Below, in pieces: positions 33,320 through 41,864 of a stretch of 64,000 nt of DNA. A program made the translations under genes and the position numbers. Source of the DNA: an uncultured Alteromonadaceae bacterium (GTDB lineage: Bacteria > Pseudomonadota > Gammaproteobacteria > Enterobacterales > Alteromonadaceae); assembly GCA_947503265.1 (NCBI GenBank), contig CANNDC010000002.1:124001-188000 (forward strand). The letters run 5' to 3'. The notes beneath the pieces were generated by a model that was not told the origin of the DNA, ran no database searches, and saw nothing but the letters and a program-made list of their open reading frames with translations. Each line of letters begins with the position of its first letter. Position 1 is the first letter of the stretch.

Positions 33320-36300
33320 TCAATTGTCGAATCCCACGTGTTCAAATCAAACGCGTTGCGCTAGCCGCTAGCCTGGTTTTTTCGTCAACCTTCCTGCTTA
33401 ACGGGTGTTCGTTTAATTCTGACTCTGCCAACGATGAACCAGCAAAGTTAGCTAAAAAAACCTTGGGCGAAGTTTACTTTGAGCCGTTACCATTAAATTT
33501 CGATCCGCTTCCGGATCAAGGTCTGCAAAACCTGGCCGAATCTTACACTCAGCTTTTACAATACTTAACCGACCCAAATACGCGTCAGATCATTCAATAC
33601 CGATTAGCGGATCTGGAAGTACTGCTTGCTGAACAAAGACAAGAAGCTGGAACCAAGCCCCTTGAAAAAGGCTACTATGATTTAGCCATTCAACAGTTTG
33701 AACAATTGTTGGAACAACATCCTACCCATTCTGATAATGCTGAAATTCTATACCAGCTGGCAAAATCTTATGATTTACAAGGGCAGGTTGATGAAAGTTT
33801 AGCGGTGATAGATCGATTGCTGAATGAATACCCAGACACTGTATATGCATCAGAATTACATTTCCGTAAGGGAGAAATACTCTACAATCGAGCGGATTAT
33901 GCTCAAGCTGTCCAAGCCTACAATCAAGTTTTAAGTATTGGCCCCCAAAGTGACTATTTTATGACTGCTGCCTATATGCTCGGTTGGAGTCACTTCAAAT
34001 TAGAGCAATATCAAGGTTCGTTATTAGCGTTCACTCAATTGCTTGATCAAAAATTACCCAACAGTGTTATCGATGAACAAATGTTGCGCCAGTTGCGACC
34101 AGAGCAACAGCTTGAATTATTAGCTCTGGGTGAAAAACGCATTGTCACCGACAGTATTCGTATGATGAGCTTATTGTTTTCGTATGAAGGGGCAGAGAAA
34201 AGTCTTATCGACTTTTACGAACAAGTTGGCGAACGCCACTACGAAAACTTGTTGTACGAACAACTCGGACAGCAATTCCTCAATGAAGATCGCTACCGCG
34301 ATAGCGCACTTGTTTATCGAGCGTTCACTGAAACACACCCGGACCACAATCAAGCCCCGTTCTTTGCAGTGAAACAAATTGATGCCTATATCTTGGGGGA
34401 ATTTCCGACCTTAGTGCTACCAGCCAAGCAAGAATTTGTTCAGCAATACGGTATTAATGGTCCCTACTGGCAAGATTGGGGACAACTGATTCAAGATGAT
34501 GTTAAACCTTTCCTACGCGAATACATTCAGGAACTTGCACAGTTTGAGCATGCCAAAGCACAATTGTTAGCAAAAGCAGCAGCCAACCCTGAACAGCAAA
34601 ATAACGCTGAACTTAACGCTGAACTTAGCGAAGGAGACAAGCTCAAGTCGCAAGCCGAAAACAAACAGAACTCGTTAATTGCGTTTGCCAATGCCGCTAA
34701 CCTTTATCGACAATTCCTAGACACCTTCCCGTACGATGAGTTAGCTCCGCAAATCACCTTTAACCTTGCTGAAAGCCTGTATGACGGTGAAAACTTTATC
34801 GAAGCAATTGACGCATATGAAACCTTTGCCTATCGATTCAATACTGAACCGAGAGCGGCTGAAGCTGGCTATGCAGCGATACTGACTTTCAAACAACTAC
34901 AGAAAACGCTGGTGGACGTGAGTGAAAAAGAAAAATGGCGAGACTTAAAATTAGATAGTCAACGTCGATTCGTATTGCAGTTTGCTGATGATGAGCGTGC
35001 CGACGATGTGCTCTATGACACTATGCAAGAATTGTTTGCGTTGGAACGTCACTTAGATGCTATCCAAGAGGCGAAAACCTTGCTTTCCTGGCAACCCGCG
35101 GTTGACTCAGAACGTTTGTTAGCTGCTAGGTTAGTGATTGCTCACAGTCAGTTTGCGTTAGAAAGATACGGTGATTCAGAGTTAAGTTATGAAGAGCTAC
35201 TAACCGTTATTCCACAACAAGATCCTCGTCACAAGGAAATGTTGGAATTGCTCGCTGCCAGTATTTATAAACAAGCAGAAGCTAACTTAGCAAGACAATA
35301 TGTGGCGCTAGCAGTAGAAGACTTCTTGCGAGTTATTGCAAAAGCGCCTTCCAGCATCGCGCGAATTAACGCTCAATATGATGCGGCCACTTACTTGCTA
35401 GAACTAAACGAATGGCAACAAGCCGCCAATTTGCTAGAAGATTTTAGAGTCAGATTTGAATCCGATCCTCTCACTGCAACGATTCAAGATAAGCTGATTT
35501 ACGCATACCAACAGAATCAAGATTGGTCTGCAGCTGCGGTTGAATTACGTAGACTTTGGAGAGCGGATAAAAAGTCAGAAGAAGGTCAACAAGCCTTGTA
35601 TTTGGCTGCACAGTATTTCAAACAAGCTGGCAATGTTGAACGTGCCATTGACAGCTATCGCTCATACGCTCATGCCTATCCTCAACCATTTGATTTGATG
35701 ATGGAAGCCCGTTTTGAATTGAGCCAATTTTACCTAGACAACAACGATGATACCAAACGCCGCTATTGGTTGAAAAAAATCGTCAACGATGATGCTAAAG
35801 CCGGTCGTTTCAGGACTGAACGGACACGCTATATGGCGGCAGTGGGTGCCATGCTATTCGCTAATGATTCTCTGGCTGCCTTCGATAAAATCAAGCTGAC
35901 TTTACCCTTGAATAAAAGTCTAAAACGCAAAAAGGCCGCTTTAGATAAGGTATTAGGGGAGTTAAATAGCATTTTGGAATACAAGATTGCCGAGTACAGT
36001 ACAGAAGCAAATTATAAAATCGCTTATATCTATACTTCTCTTGCCAAAGACTTGATGGATTCAGAGCGACCTAAAGGCTTAAATGCCCTAGAGCTTGAGC
36101 AATACGATATTTTGCTTGAAGAACAAGCATACCCGTTTGAAGAACAAGCAATTGATATTTACGAAACCAATATTAAACGCAGTTGGCAGGGCGTTTATGA
36201 TCAGTGGGTCAGAAAGAGTTTTGAATCTTTGAGTAAGCTATTACCGGGCCGTTACAACAAGCAAGAACAAGTGTCGGAGGTCGATGATGAAGTTTTATAG
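33316..36300 (+). CDS. Large TPR lipoprotein, GltD/AgnA-like in context
   Basis: 994 residues. Lipobox LLNGC (about residue 31). TPR motifs across the whole protein: AIQQFEQLLEQHPTHSDNAE, SLAVIDRLLNEYPDTVYASE, AVQAYNQVLSIGP, AAELYRQ-type repeats to the end. This is the largest protein of the operon. In the Myxococcus Agl-Glt system a very large TPR protein sits between the TolQ/R motor and the outer-membrane parts; position and size match, sequence homology is untested. Overlaps its neighbours by 4 and 17 bp. Confidence 0.7.
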   Translation: MINCRIPRVQIKRVALAASLVFSSTFLLNGCSFNSDSANDEPAKLAKKTLGEVYFEPLPLNFDPLPDQGLQNLAESYTQLLQYLTDPNTRQIIQYRLADLEVLLAEQRQEAGTKPLEKGYYDLAIQQFEQLLEQHPTHSDNAEILYQLAKSYDLQGQVDESLAVIDRLLNEYPDTVYASELHFRKGEILYNRADYAQAVQAYNQVLSIGPQSDYFMTAAYMLGWSHFKLEQYQGSLLAFTQLLDQKLPNSVIDEQMLRQLRPEQQLELLALGEKRIVTDSIRMMSLLFSYEGAEKSLIDFYEQVGERHYENLLYEQLGQQFLNEDRYRDSALVYRAFTETHPDHNQAPFFAVKQIDAYILGEFPTLVLPAKQEFVQQYGINGPYWQDWGQLIQDDVKPFLREYIQELAQFEHAKAQLLAKAAANPEQQNNAELNAELSEGDKLKSQAENKQNSLIAFANAANLYRQFLDTFPYDELAPQITFNLAESLYDGENFIEAIDAYETFAYRFNTEPRAAEAGYAAILTFKQLQKTLVDVSEKEKWRDLKLDSQRRFVLQFADDERADDVLYDTMQELFALERHLDAIQEAKTLLSWQPAVDSERLLAARLVIAHSQFALERYGDSELSYEELLTVIPQQDPRHKEMLELLAASIYKQAEANLARQYVALAVEDFLRVIAKAPSSIARINAQYDAATYLLELNEWQQAANLLEDFRVRFESDPLTATIQDKLIYAYQQNQDWSAAAVELRRLWRADKKSEEGQQALYLAAQYFKQAGNVERAIDSYRSYAHAYPQPFDLMMEARFELSQFYLDNNDDTKRRYWLKKIVNDDAKAGRFRTERTRYMAAVGAMLFANDSLAAFDKIKLTLPLNKSLKRKKAALDKVLGELNSILEYKIAEYSTEANYKIAYIYTSLAKDLMDSERPKGLNALELEQYDILLEEQAYPFEEQAIDIYETNIKRSWQGVYDQWVRKSFESLSKLLPGRYNKQEQVSEVDDEVL

Positions 36301-37177
36301 TCAGCTATTGACTCTGCTTACGCGGAATTTGCTTCTAAAGAGCATGTTTGCGGTTAAATCCGCTATTGGACCGGCGCTTAAGTTAGTGGTGTTCCTAGTA
36401 GCTGCGTTAATTGGTTTATCAGGCTGTGCATCCTTTGATTTTGGATTAGGTGAAGCAGAGCAACCTGAAGAAGCTCAAGTTGCACAGGAACCCAAGCCTA
36501 AATCAGATACCGTCGGCGATGAATCTGCACCTAGTAATGTATCAACTGACCAAACAGGCACGGAAATCACTGAACCGAAATTGACCCCAGAACAGATGCG
36601 AATTGCTGAACTAAAAGCCAAACCCAACCTGTATTTCGCTGGCTCACCCATACCACCCGAGCCAGCTACGTCATTATTTCAACAGGGGATTGCCGCCAAA
36701 AAACAGCAAGATTTTGAAAAAGCGAAAAGCGTATTTGTGCAATTAACTAGAGATTACCCGCAGTTGTCTGGACCTTATGTGCAGTTAGGTGACCTAGTCT
36801 TACAGCAACATGAACTAACAGGAAATACCGAAGAGCAAGCTTTCCAAAAGACGCTGACAGATGCTGAAAATTTCTATCAAGCCGCTATTAATGCCAATCA
36901 ACATAATTATTTTGCTCACAATCGACTTGCAAAAGTGTATCGTGAGAAGGGGCAGTTTGATCTCGCGGAGCGTCATTACAAGCAAGCCATTAATAGCTGG
37001 CCGGCTTTTGATAAAGCCTATCTGAATTTGGGAATATTGTACGACTTATACTTGGGTAAAAAAGCCTTAGCGATGAGGCAGTACGAGACTTATCAAGGGC
37101 TTCAGTTGAATCCCGGAAGAAAAATCAATGGTTGGATTGCCGATTTAAAACGTCAAATCGCGAGGGCTAATCAATAA
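36284..37177 (+). CDS. TPR lipoprotein
   Basis: 297 residues. Long N-terminal hydrophobic region ending in LSGC (about residue 48, lipobox); a later ATG near residue 21 would give a more normal signal. An acidic Pro/Glu linker (residues 55-115), then three or four TPRs (FQQGIAAKKQQDFEKAKSVF; NRLAKVYREKGQFDLAERHY; YLNLGILYDLYLGKKAL). In context it corresponds to the small TPR lipoprotein (GltE/AglT-like) of Glt-type clusters. Its stop overlaps the next start by one base. Confidence 0.72.
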   Translation: MMKFYSQLLTLLTRNLLLKSMFAVKSAIGPALKLVVFLVAALIGLSGCASFDFGLGEAEQPEEAQVAQEPKPKSDTVGDESAPSNVSTDQTGTEITEPKLTPEQMRIAELKAKPNLYFAGSPIPPEPATSLFQQGIAAKKQQDFEKAKSVFVQLTRDYPQLSGPYVQLGDLVLQQHELTGNTEEQAFQKTLTDAENFYQAAINANQHNYFAHNRLAKVYREKGQFDLAERHYKQAINSWPAFDKAYLNLGILYDLYLGKKALAMRQYETYQGLQLNPGRKINGWIADLKRQIARANQ

Positions 37178-37533
37178 TGAACAGATTAAACCAAGTTATC
37201 TTGATGATAATTGCGTTAACTTTGTCTCTGACTAGTTATGCTCAGGATCAAGAAGTAGAGTCAGTCGTTCAGGAAAACCAGCAACCGATCAAGGTTTCTC
37301 AACCCAAAAAAGAAAAGAGCACGACAAAAAATGGCGTGCTTCAACTTGAAGATACGATTCGTGGTGGCAGAGAGCAACCTAAAGTCTTGTCGATAGTGCC
37401 GTGGCAACCACCGAGAGACAAAGAACAGTTACCTAGTCCTTTCGTCAAACGTATTGAGCAAGATTTTCAGCCCTTGGATAGGGATGAATTCAGACGCCGA
37501 GTGACACACTTTGAAAAAGTGTCTGAAAAGTAG
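37177..37533 (+). CDS. Small exported protein of the Glt-like operon
   Basis: 118 residues. Signal peptide to SYAQ (about 23). The mature part is charged and low-complexity (KVSQPKKEKSTTKNGVLQLE), then a conserved-looking GGREQPKVLSIVPWQPPRDK block and a basic C-terminus. No family recognised. Coupled to the TPR lipoprotein by a TAATG junction. Probably a periplasmic accessory subunit. A 131-bp gap follows before the TolQ gene, which may hold an internal promoter. Confidence 0.6.
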   Translation: MNRLNQVILMIIALTLSLTSYAQDQEVESVVQENQQPIKVSQPKKEKSTTKNGVLQLEDTIRGGREQPKVLSIVPWQPPRDKEQLPSPFVKRIEQDFQPLDRDEFRRRVTHFEKVSEK

Positions 37534-37664
37534 TGTAAAACGGATAGTTTGGTCGAGAAGACAAACTAAGTTATCAAATTAGTTAACCGTGTGGTGTATC
37601 ACATACGATAAGTTGGACAATAAGCAAGTATGCTCATGTCCATTGTATAAATAAGGGTTTTTGT

Positions 37665-38327
37665 ATGGATTTTTTTAATGTCATAGTGCGCTTTTTTCAA
37701 GAAGGTGGCTCGTTTATGTTCCCAATTGCCATTGTGTTGGCAATTGGATTGGCTATTGCCTTAGAACGCTTTATCTTTCTGAGCATGGCTAAGCGAACCA
37801 ATCAGAAAGCGTTTAAACAGATTGAGCCTATGCTCGAATCAGCTAATTACGAAGGTATTTTGAAGTTTGGTAAGTCAAACGACGCACCTATTTCAAGAAT
37901 AATCGGTGCCGGGATAGCAAGAATGTCCTTGAGCCAACGCCGAGAAGATATTGAATATGCCATGGAAGAAGGGCTGATGGAGTCTACTCCCAGATTAGAG
38001 AAACGCACGGGCTATTTGGCTACACTGGCTAACATCTCTACTTTATTGGGGCTGTTGGGTACCATTATTGGTTTGATTGCTGCGTTTTCAGCGGTTGCCA
38101 GTGCCGACCCCTCTCAAAAAGCCAGCTTACTATCGCAGAGTATCTCGGTTGCCATGAACACCACCGCTTTTGGCTTGATTGCTGCGATTCCATTGTTACT
38201 TTGCCATTCAGTATTACAAACTAAGACAACCGAAATTGTTGATAGTATGGAAATGGCTGGTGTGAAGTGTTTGAACACGCTCATGGGCAGACAAGCTCTG
38301 TCGACTAAATCACGCGCTACGGATTAA
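37665..38327 (+). CDS. MotA/TolQ/ExbB-family proton channel subunit
   Basis: 220 residues with the TolQ/ExbB topology: one helix near residues 15-36 (FPIAIVLAIGLAIALERFIF), a cytoplasmic loop, and two helices near 120-150 (TLANISTLLGLLGTIIGLIA) and 160-185 (NTTAFGLIAAIPLLLCH). The TxxGLxGT and NTTAFGL motifs line the proton path. Forms a stator with the two following TolR-like proteins. In Agl-Glt this is AglR. Energises a periplasmic or outer-membrane partner by proton motive force. Confidence 0.93.
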   Translation: MDFFNVIVRFFQEGGSFMFPIAIVLAIGLAIALERFIFLSMAKRTNQKAFKQIEPMLESANYEGILKFGKSNDAPISRIIGAGIARMSLSQRREDIEYAMEEGLMESTPRLEKRTGYLATLANISTLLGLLGTIIGLIAAFSAVASADPSQKASLLSQSISVAMNTTAFGLIAAIPLLLCHSVLQTKTTEIVDSMEMAGVKCLNTLMGRQALSTKSRATD

Positions 38328-38333
38328 TCCACT

Positions 38334-38897
38334 ATGCTGGGCAGAAAAAAACGTCTGCAAAAAAAGGATGCGGAACTAGATATCACGTCATTCATGAATT
38401 TGATGATTGTGCTAGTGCCAGTGTTGTTGATGATGATGGTGTTCTCGCGGATAACTGTTCTGGAATTAACCCTACCGGAACTGGGCGAAGCTACTGAGCA
38501 AAATGAACTCGACGACGAAAACAAACAACTAGAGATACTGGTGCGTCAAACCGGTATCGAAGTGTTCTTCCCGCAGGGGTATCTAGTCAAAGCGATTCCT
38601 AAAATCGAAAACGAAGACAACGAAATGGTTTATGACTATGACGGTTTGCAAGAGTTACTGAAACAGCTTAAACAAACTCTTAAAAACAAAGAGTTAGAGA
38701 AAAACCAAGCCACTTTATTGTTAGAAGAAGACATTCCATACCAAGTCATCATTGCCTTGATGGATACCACGCGCTCTTATGAAGACGTGGTGGTCGCGTC
38801 AGTTGTTCAAGCTGAATTGTTCCCGAATATTTCCTTAGGTGATGCGCCTGCTCTGGAAGAAGATGCTACCGCAATCGAAACGGAGGCAGAACAATGA
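38334..38897 (+). CDS. TolR/ExbD-family subunit with Asn in place of the channel Asp
   Basis: 187 residues: one N-terminal transmembrane helix and a periplasmic domain. The usual motif is DITPLID-hydrophobic, where the last Asp carries the proton. Here it reads LDITSFMNLMIVLVPVLLMM, with Asn22 in that position. Asp16 before the helix remains. The following paralogue keeps Asp. The pair may therefore act as one active and one structural subunit. Begins 6 bp after the TolQ stop and overlaps the next gene by 4 bp. Confidence 0.9.
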   Translation: MLGRKKRLQKKDAELDITSFMNLMIVLVPVLLMMMVFSRITVLELTLPELGEATEQNELDDENKQLEILVRQTGIEVFFPQGYLVKAIPKIENEDNEMVYDYDGLQELLKQLKQTLKNKELEKNQATLLLEEDIPYQVIIALMDTTRSYEDVVVASVVQAELFPNISLGDAPALEEDATAIETEAEQ

Positions 38898-39454
38898 AAA
38901 AATCCGTTCGCGCCTCTCGTATGGAGCGGCATCACAAACGCATGGCAAAAGAATCTAAGTTAAGTCTAGTGTCCTTGATGGATATCTTTACTATCTTGGT
39001 TTTCTTCCTGATGTTTAACGCCTCTGACGTTCAGGTGTTACAAACAGACAACAGCGTGATTTTGCCAGAATCAACGGCTGATACCGCAGCTCAAGAGACG
39101 CTAGTATTGCTAGTAAGCGCTACCGATATTTTGCTTCAAGGGCAAAAAATGGCAGATGTGAATCAAGTGCTGAGCCAAGAAGATGACATCATTCCAGCAC
39201 TAGAAAAAGAACTGCTTTATCAAAAAGGTAGAGTCAAGATCATCGCAGCGGATCCCAATGCTGAAAGTGAAGAAGCTGACATTGCCCGTGCAATTACTAT
39301 TATGGGTGATCAGCAAATACCCTATAGTTTGTTGAAAAAGATCATGCAAACTTGCGCTCAAGCCGGTTATACCAATATCTCTTTGGCAGTTGAGCAAAAA
39401 GAAGTGACTAGTGAAGTAGTTACGGCAAGTGCTGCTGGTGGAGGAGGCGTATGA
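38894..39454 (+). CDS. TolR/ExbD-family subunit, canonical Asp
   Basis: 186 residues. Basic N-terminus, transmembrane helix with LVSLMDIFTILVFFLMF; Asp30 is the expected proton-carrying residue. The periplasmic domain (residues 55-180) ends in a Gly tail. Second TolR-like subunit of the operon, corresponding in position to AglS (with AglQ) of Agl-Glt. Overlaps both neighbours by 4 bp, indicating fixed stoichiometry by coupled translation. Confidence 0.92.
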   Translation: MKKSVRASRMERHHKRMAKESKLSLVSLMDIFTILVFFLMFNASDVQVLQTDNSVILPESTADTAAQETLVLLVSATDILLQGQKMADVNQVLSQEDDIIPALEKELLYQKGRVKIIAADPNAESEEADIARAITIMGDQQIPYSLLKKIMQTCAQAGYTNISLAVEQKEVTSEVVTASAAGGGGV

Positions 39455-40455
39455 GCAGCCTCGTCAACCCGTCATTTCGTAGCCAACTTCCTTGGTCTTC
39501 AAGTGACAAGGAAAATAAGCGCTTTAATATTATTACGCTGGTGGTTCTGGTCTTGACCATCGCTCTAGCGCTTGTGGTGAAATGGCAACAGCTTCCTGAA
39601 CAAACTCGCGAAGAGAAAGAGCGTATTCCACCGCAATTGACCCGCATTATTGAAGCGCAAAAAATAGAGCCGCCAAAGCCTATTGAACCTCCTAAACCGA
39701 TACCAGAAGAAACGCCACCTGAGGTTATTGAAGAACCTGAGCCGGAAATAGAGCCGCCGAAGCCGGAAGAAAAACCGGAAGTGAAGCCGGAGGTAAAGCC
39801 CGAACCTCCCAAAGAAACAAAACCAACTCAAGTAGAATTAGCTGAACAGGCTAGAGCTAAAGCGAAAAAATCGGGTTTGTTGGCGTTTCAAGATGATTTA
39901 GCCAGTATGCGCAGTCAAAACAACATCAATAATTTAGCCGACACTGAAATGATCCAAGGTGCAGGCAAAACAGAGCAAACTCAGCGTAAATTTGTGGGTA
40001 AAACCGTAGCCAATAAAAGTGGTGGGTTAAATACCAGCAACTTATCAACCGATGTTGGCGCTAGAGGCGAGTTGGCAGGACGTAAAACAACAGAATTTGA
40101 TGCACCCAATGAAGGTATGGCATCTCTGGCAGCCAAAGAGCTGGTGACCGAGGAAGCAGTGTTAGGCAGTCGCGATGTCGAATCTATTCGTAAAGAGTTT
40201 GGCATAAACAAAGGTGCTATCTACACTATTTATCGGAGGGCACTGCGTGAAGATCCGAATCTACAGGGCAAAGTGGTCATCAATTTAGAAATCGCCCCAG
40301 ATGGAGCGGTTTCGAAAATTAAATTGGTCTCCAGTGACCTAAATTATCCGGAACTTGAAGATAAATTATTGGCAAGAATTCGCTTAATTAATTTTGGCGC
40401 AGCAGCGGTAACGGTGACATCATTAGATTACTCATTCGACTTCTTGCCATTCTAA
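39451..40455 (+). CDS. TonB-like/AgmX-PglI C-terminal domain protein
   Basis: 334 residues. One N-terminal transmembrane helix (residues 27-47, ITLVVLVLTIALALVVKW), a TonB-like Pro/Glu/Lys linker (65-128, PPKPIEPPKPIPEETPPEV) that can span the periplasm, a Ser/Thr-rich middle, and a C-terminal AgmX/PglI-type domain (residues 245-334: GAIYTIYRRALREDPNLQGK, then VVINLEIAPDGAVS). AgmX/PglI (GltG/GltJ) proteins are gliding-motility components in Myxococcus. Last gene of the operon; rnpB follows after 25 bp. Confidence 0.85.
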   Translation: MSSLVNPSFRSQLPWSSSDKENKRFNIITLVVLVLTIALALVVKWQQLPEQTREEKERIPPQLTRIIEAQKIEPPKPIEPPKPIPEETPPEVIEEPEPEIEPPKPEEKPEVKPEVKPEPPKETKPTQVELAEQARAKAKKSGLLAFQDDLASMRSQNNINNLADTEMIQGAGKTEQTQRKFVGKTVANKSGGLNTSNLSTDVGARGELAGRKTTEFDAPNEGMASLAAKELVTEEAVLGSRDVESIRKEFGINKGAIYTIYRRALREDPNLQGKVVINLEIAPDGAVSKIKLVSSDLNYPELEDKLLARIRLINFGAAAVTVTSLDYSFDFLPF

Positions 40456-40480
40456 AGCCAGACACGTAAACTCCGCCCCC

Positions 40481-40866
<386 letters not shown>

Positions 40867-40931
40867 AACTTTTCCTCTAAACCCTTGTATAACGCGGGGT
40901 TCAGAATGATTAAGGGGTCAAATTCGTTGAG

Positions 40932-40963
40932 TGTCACACATATGGCACACAAAATGGCACACA
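40932..40963. repeat. Short direct repeats, possible integrase arm sites
   Basis: ATGGCACACA occurs at 40942-40951 and 40954-40963 (period 12), preceded by the related TGTCACACAT at 40932-40941. Tandem short repeats next to an att core are typical integrase arm-type sites. Confidence 0.4.
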
Positions 40964-41172
40964 TTCACGTTCCGCACACCATCAAAAGACAAAATATTTA
41001 CTATTTAAATATCTGTCTTCATTAAAAATTTATCAGATCTACTTTATCTACACGCTGGTCTTATGCCTAAGCATTCGCATTTGCCACATATTCAAAGCCT
41101 TTTCGATTCCTCTAGCCCAATGCCTATTCATATACTAAAATGTAATACAAGTAACTACAGTTGGATGAAGAT

Positions 41173-41439
41173 ATGAGTATTACCAGTGTTCGACTTAATG
41201 ACGATGTGGATAAGCCCTTAGATTTACTCGCCAAAAAACTCGATAGGAGTAAAAATTATCTTATAAATCAGGCGTTCAAGGAGTTTTTAGTGAAACAATC
41301 TCTTGAAGAATCCAGATGGCAAGATACGCTTGAGGCGCTAGAATCTATAAAATCAGGTCAGTCTATAGATGAAGCAGATGTTAACGCATGGCTTAATAGT
41401 TGGGGTACTGGTGCGAGAACGACTTCTCCTAAGCCATGA
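41173..41439 (+). CDS. Orphan ribbon-helix-helix (CopG/ParD-like) antitoxin
   Basis: 88 residues from the ATG at 41173; an in-frame TTG at 41161 is less likely. The N-terminal RHH motif (SITSVRLNDDVDKPLDLLAK, then KLDRSKNYLINQAFKEFL) binds DNA. The C-terminal half (WQDTLEALESIKSGQSIDEA, then VNAWLNSWG) is the toxin-binding tail typical of ParD-like antitoxins paired with RelE/ParE toxins. The toxin gene downstream is destroyed. Lies between the two copies of the rnpB 3' end. Confidence 0.82.
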   Translation: MSITSVRLNDDVDKPLDLLAKKLDRSKNYLINQAFKEFLVKQSLEESRWQDTLEALESIKSGQSIDEADVNAWLNSWGTGARTTSPKP

Positions 41440-41491
41440 GGGGTAAATACCCACCAAAATTGATTGAAAAGCTTCTGACCCAGAGAGAATT

Positions 41492-41596
41492 CGCGATCTC
41501 TATTTTTCTCAATATACGGTTCGCAATTTGATTACCGATGAGGTCATCTATATTTTAAGAATTTGGCACAGAAAAGAGAATGATAAAAATTTATAA
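41492..41596 (+). pseudogene. ParE/RelE toxin C-terminal remnant
   Basis: The plus strand from 41492 reads RDLYFSQYTVRNLITDEVIY, then ILRIWHRKENDKNL and a stop at 41594-41596. Y.VRYLI...I.ILRIWHxKE is the C-terminus of ParE toxins. The N-terminal two-thirds is absent, and the few residues before 41492 (QREF) are in another frame, so deletion plus frameshift. No start codon. It lies where the toxin partner of the RHH antitoxin should be. Confidence 0.72.
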
Positions 41597-41663
41597 CGAA
41601 CCATGTAATCGATGAACTTGTAAGTTATTTGATAATAAATAGGTATTTTGCAGCTAAACAATT

Positions 41664-41691
41664 GGCTTATATGATCAACTCTAACTTTCCT
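41664..41691 (+). repeat. attR-like copy of the rnpB 3' end
   Basis: GGCTTATATGATCAACTCTA and following bases repeat the rnpB 3' end seen at 40848-40876. The rest of rnpB is not present here. Together the two copies bracket about 0.8 kb that holds the orphan antitoxin and the parE remnant. The 170 bp between this copy and the next gene shows no further feature. Confidence 0.6.
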
Positions 41692-41864
41692 TAAAATGTA
41701 AATAGTGATGTTAAGGTTCAACTAACCTACAATGGAAGCCTGCTACATAGTAGTAAGGAGCAATTTATCAAGTTGGTTAATATCCCTAAATTACTCATAG
41801 GCGATAACTTGCGTATGTTAAATCCTTCCAATTAAACTATATGAACGGGTATTAGTCACTAATA

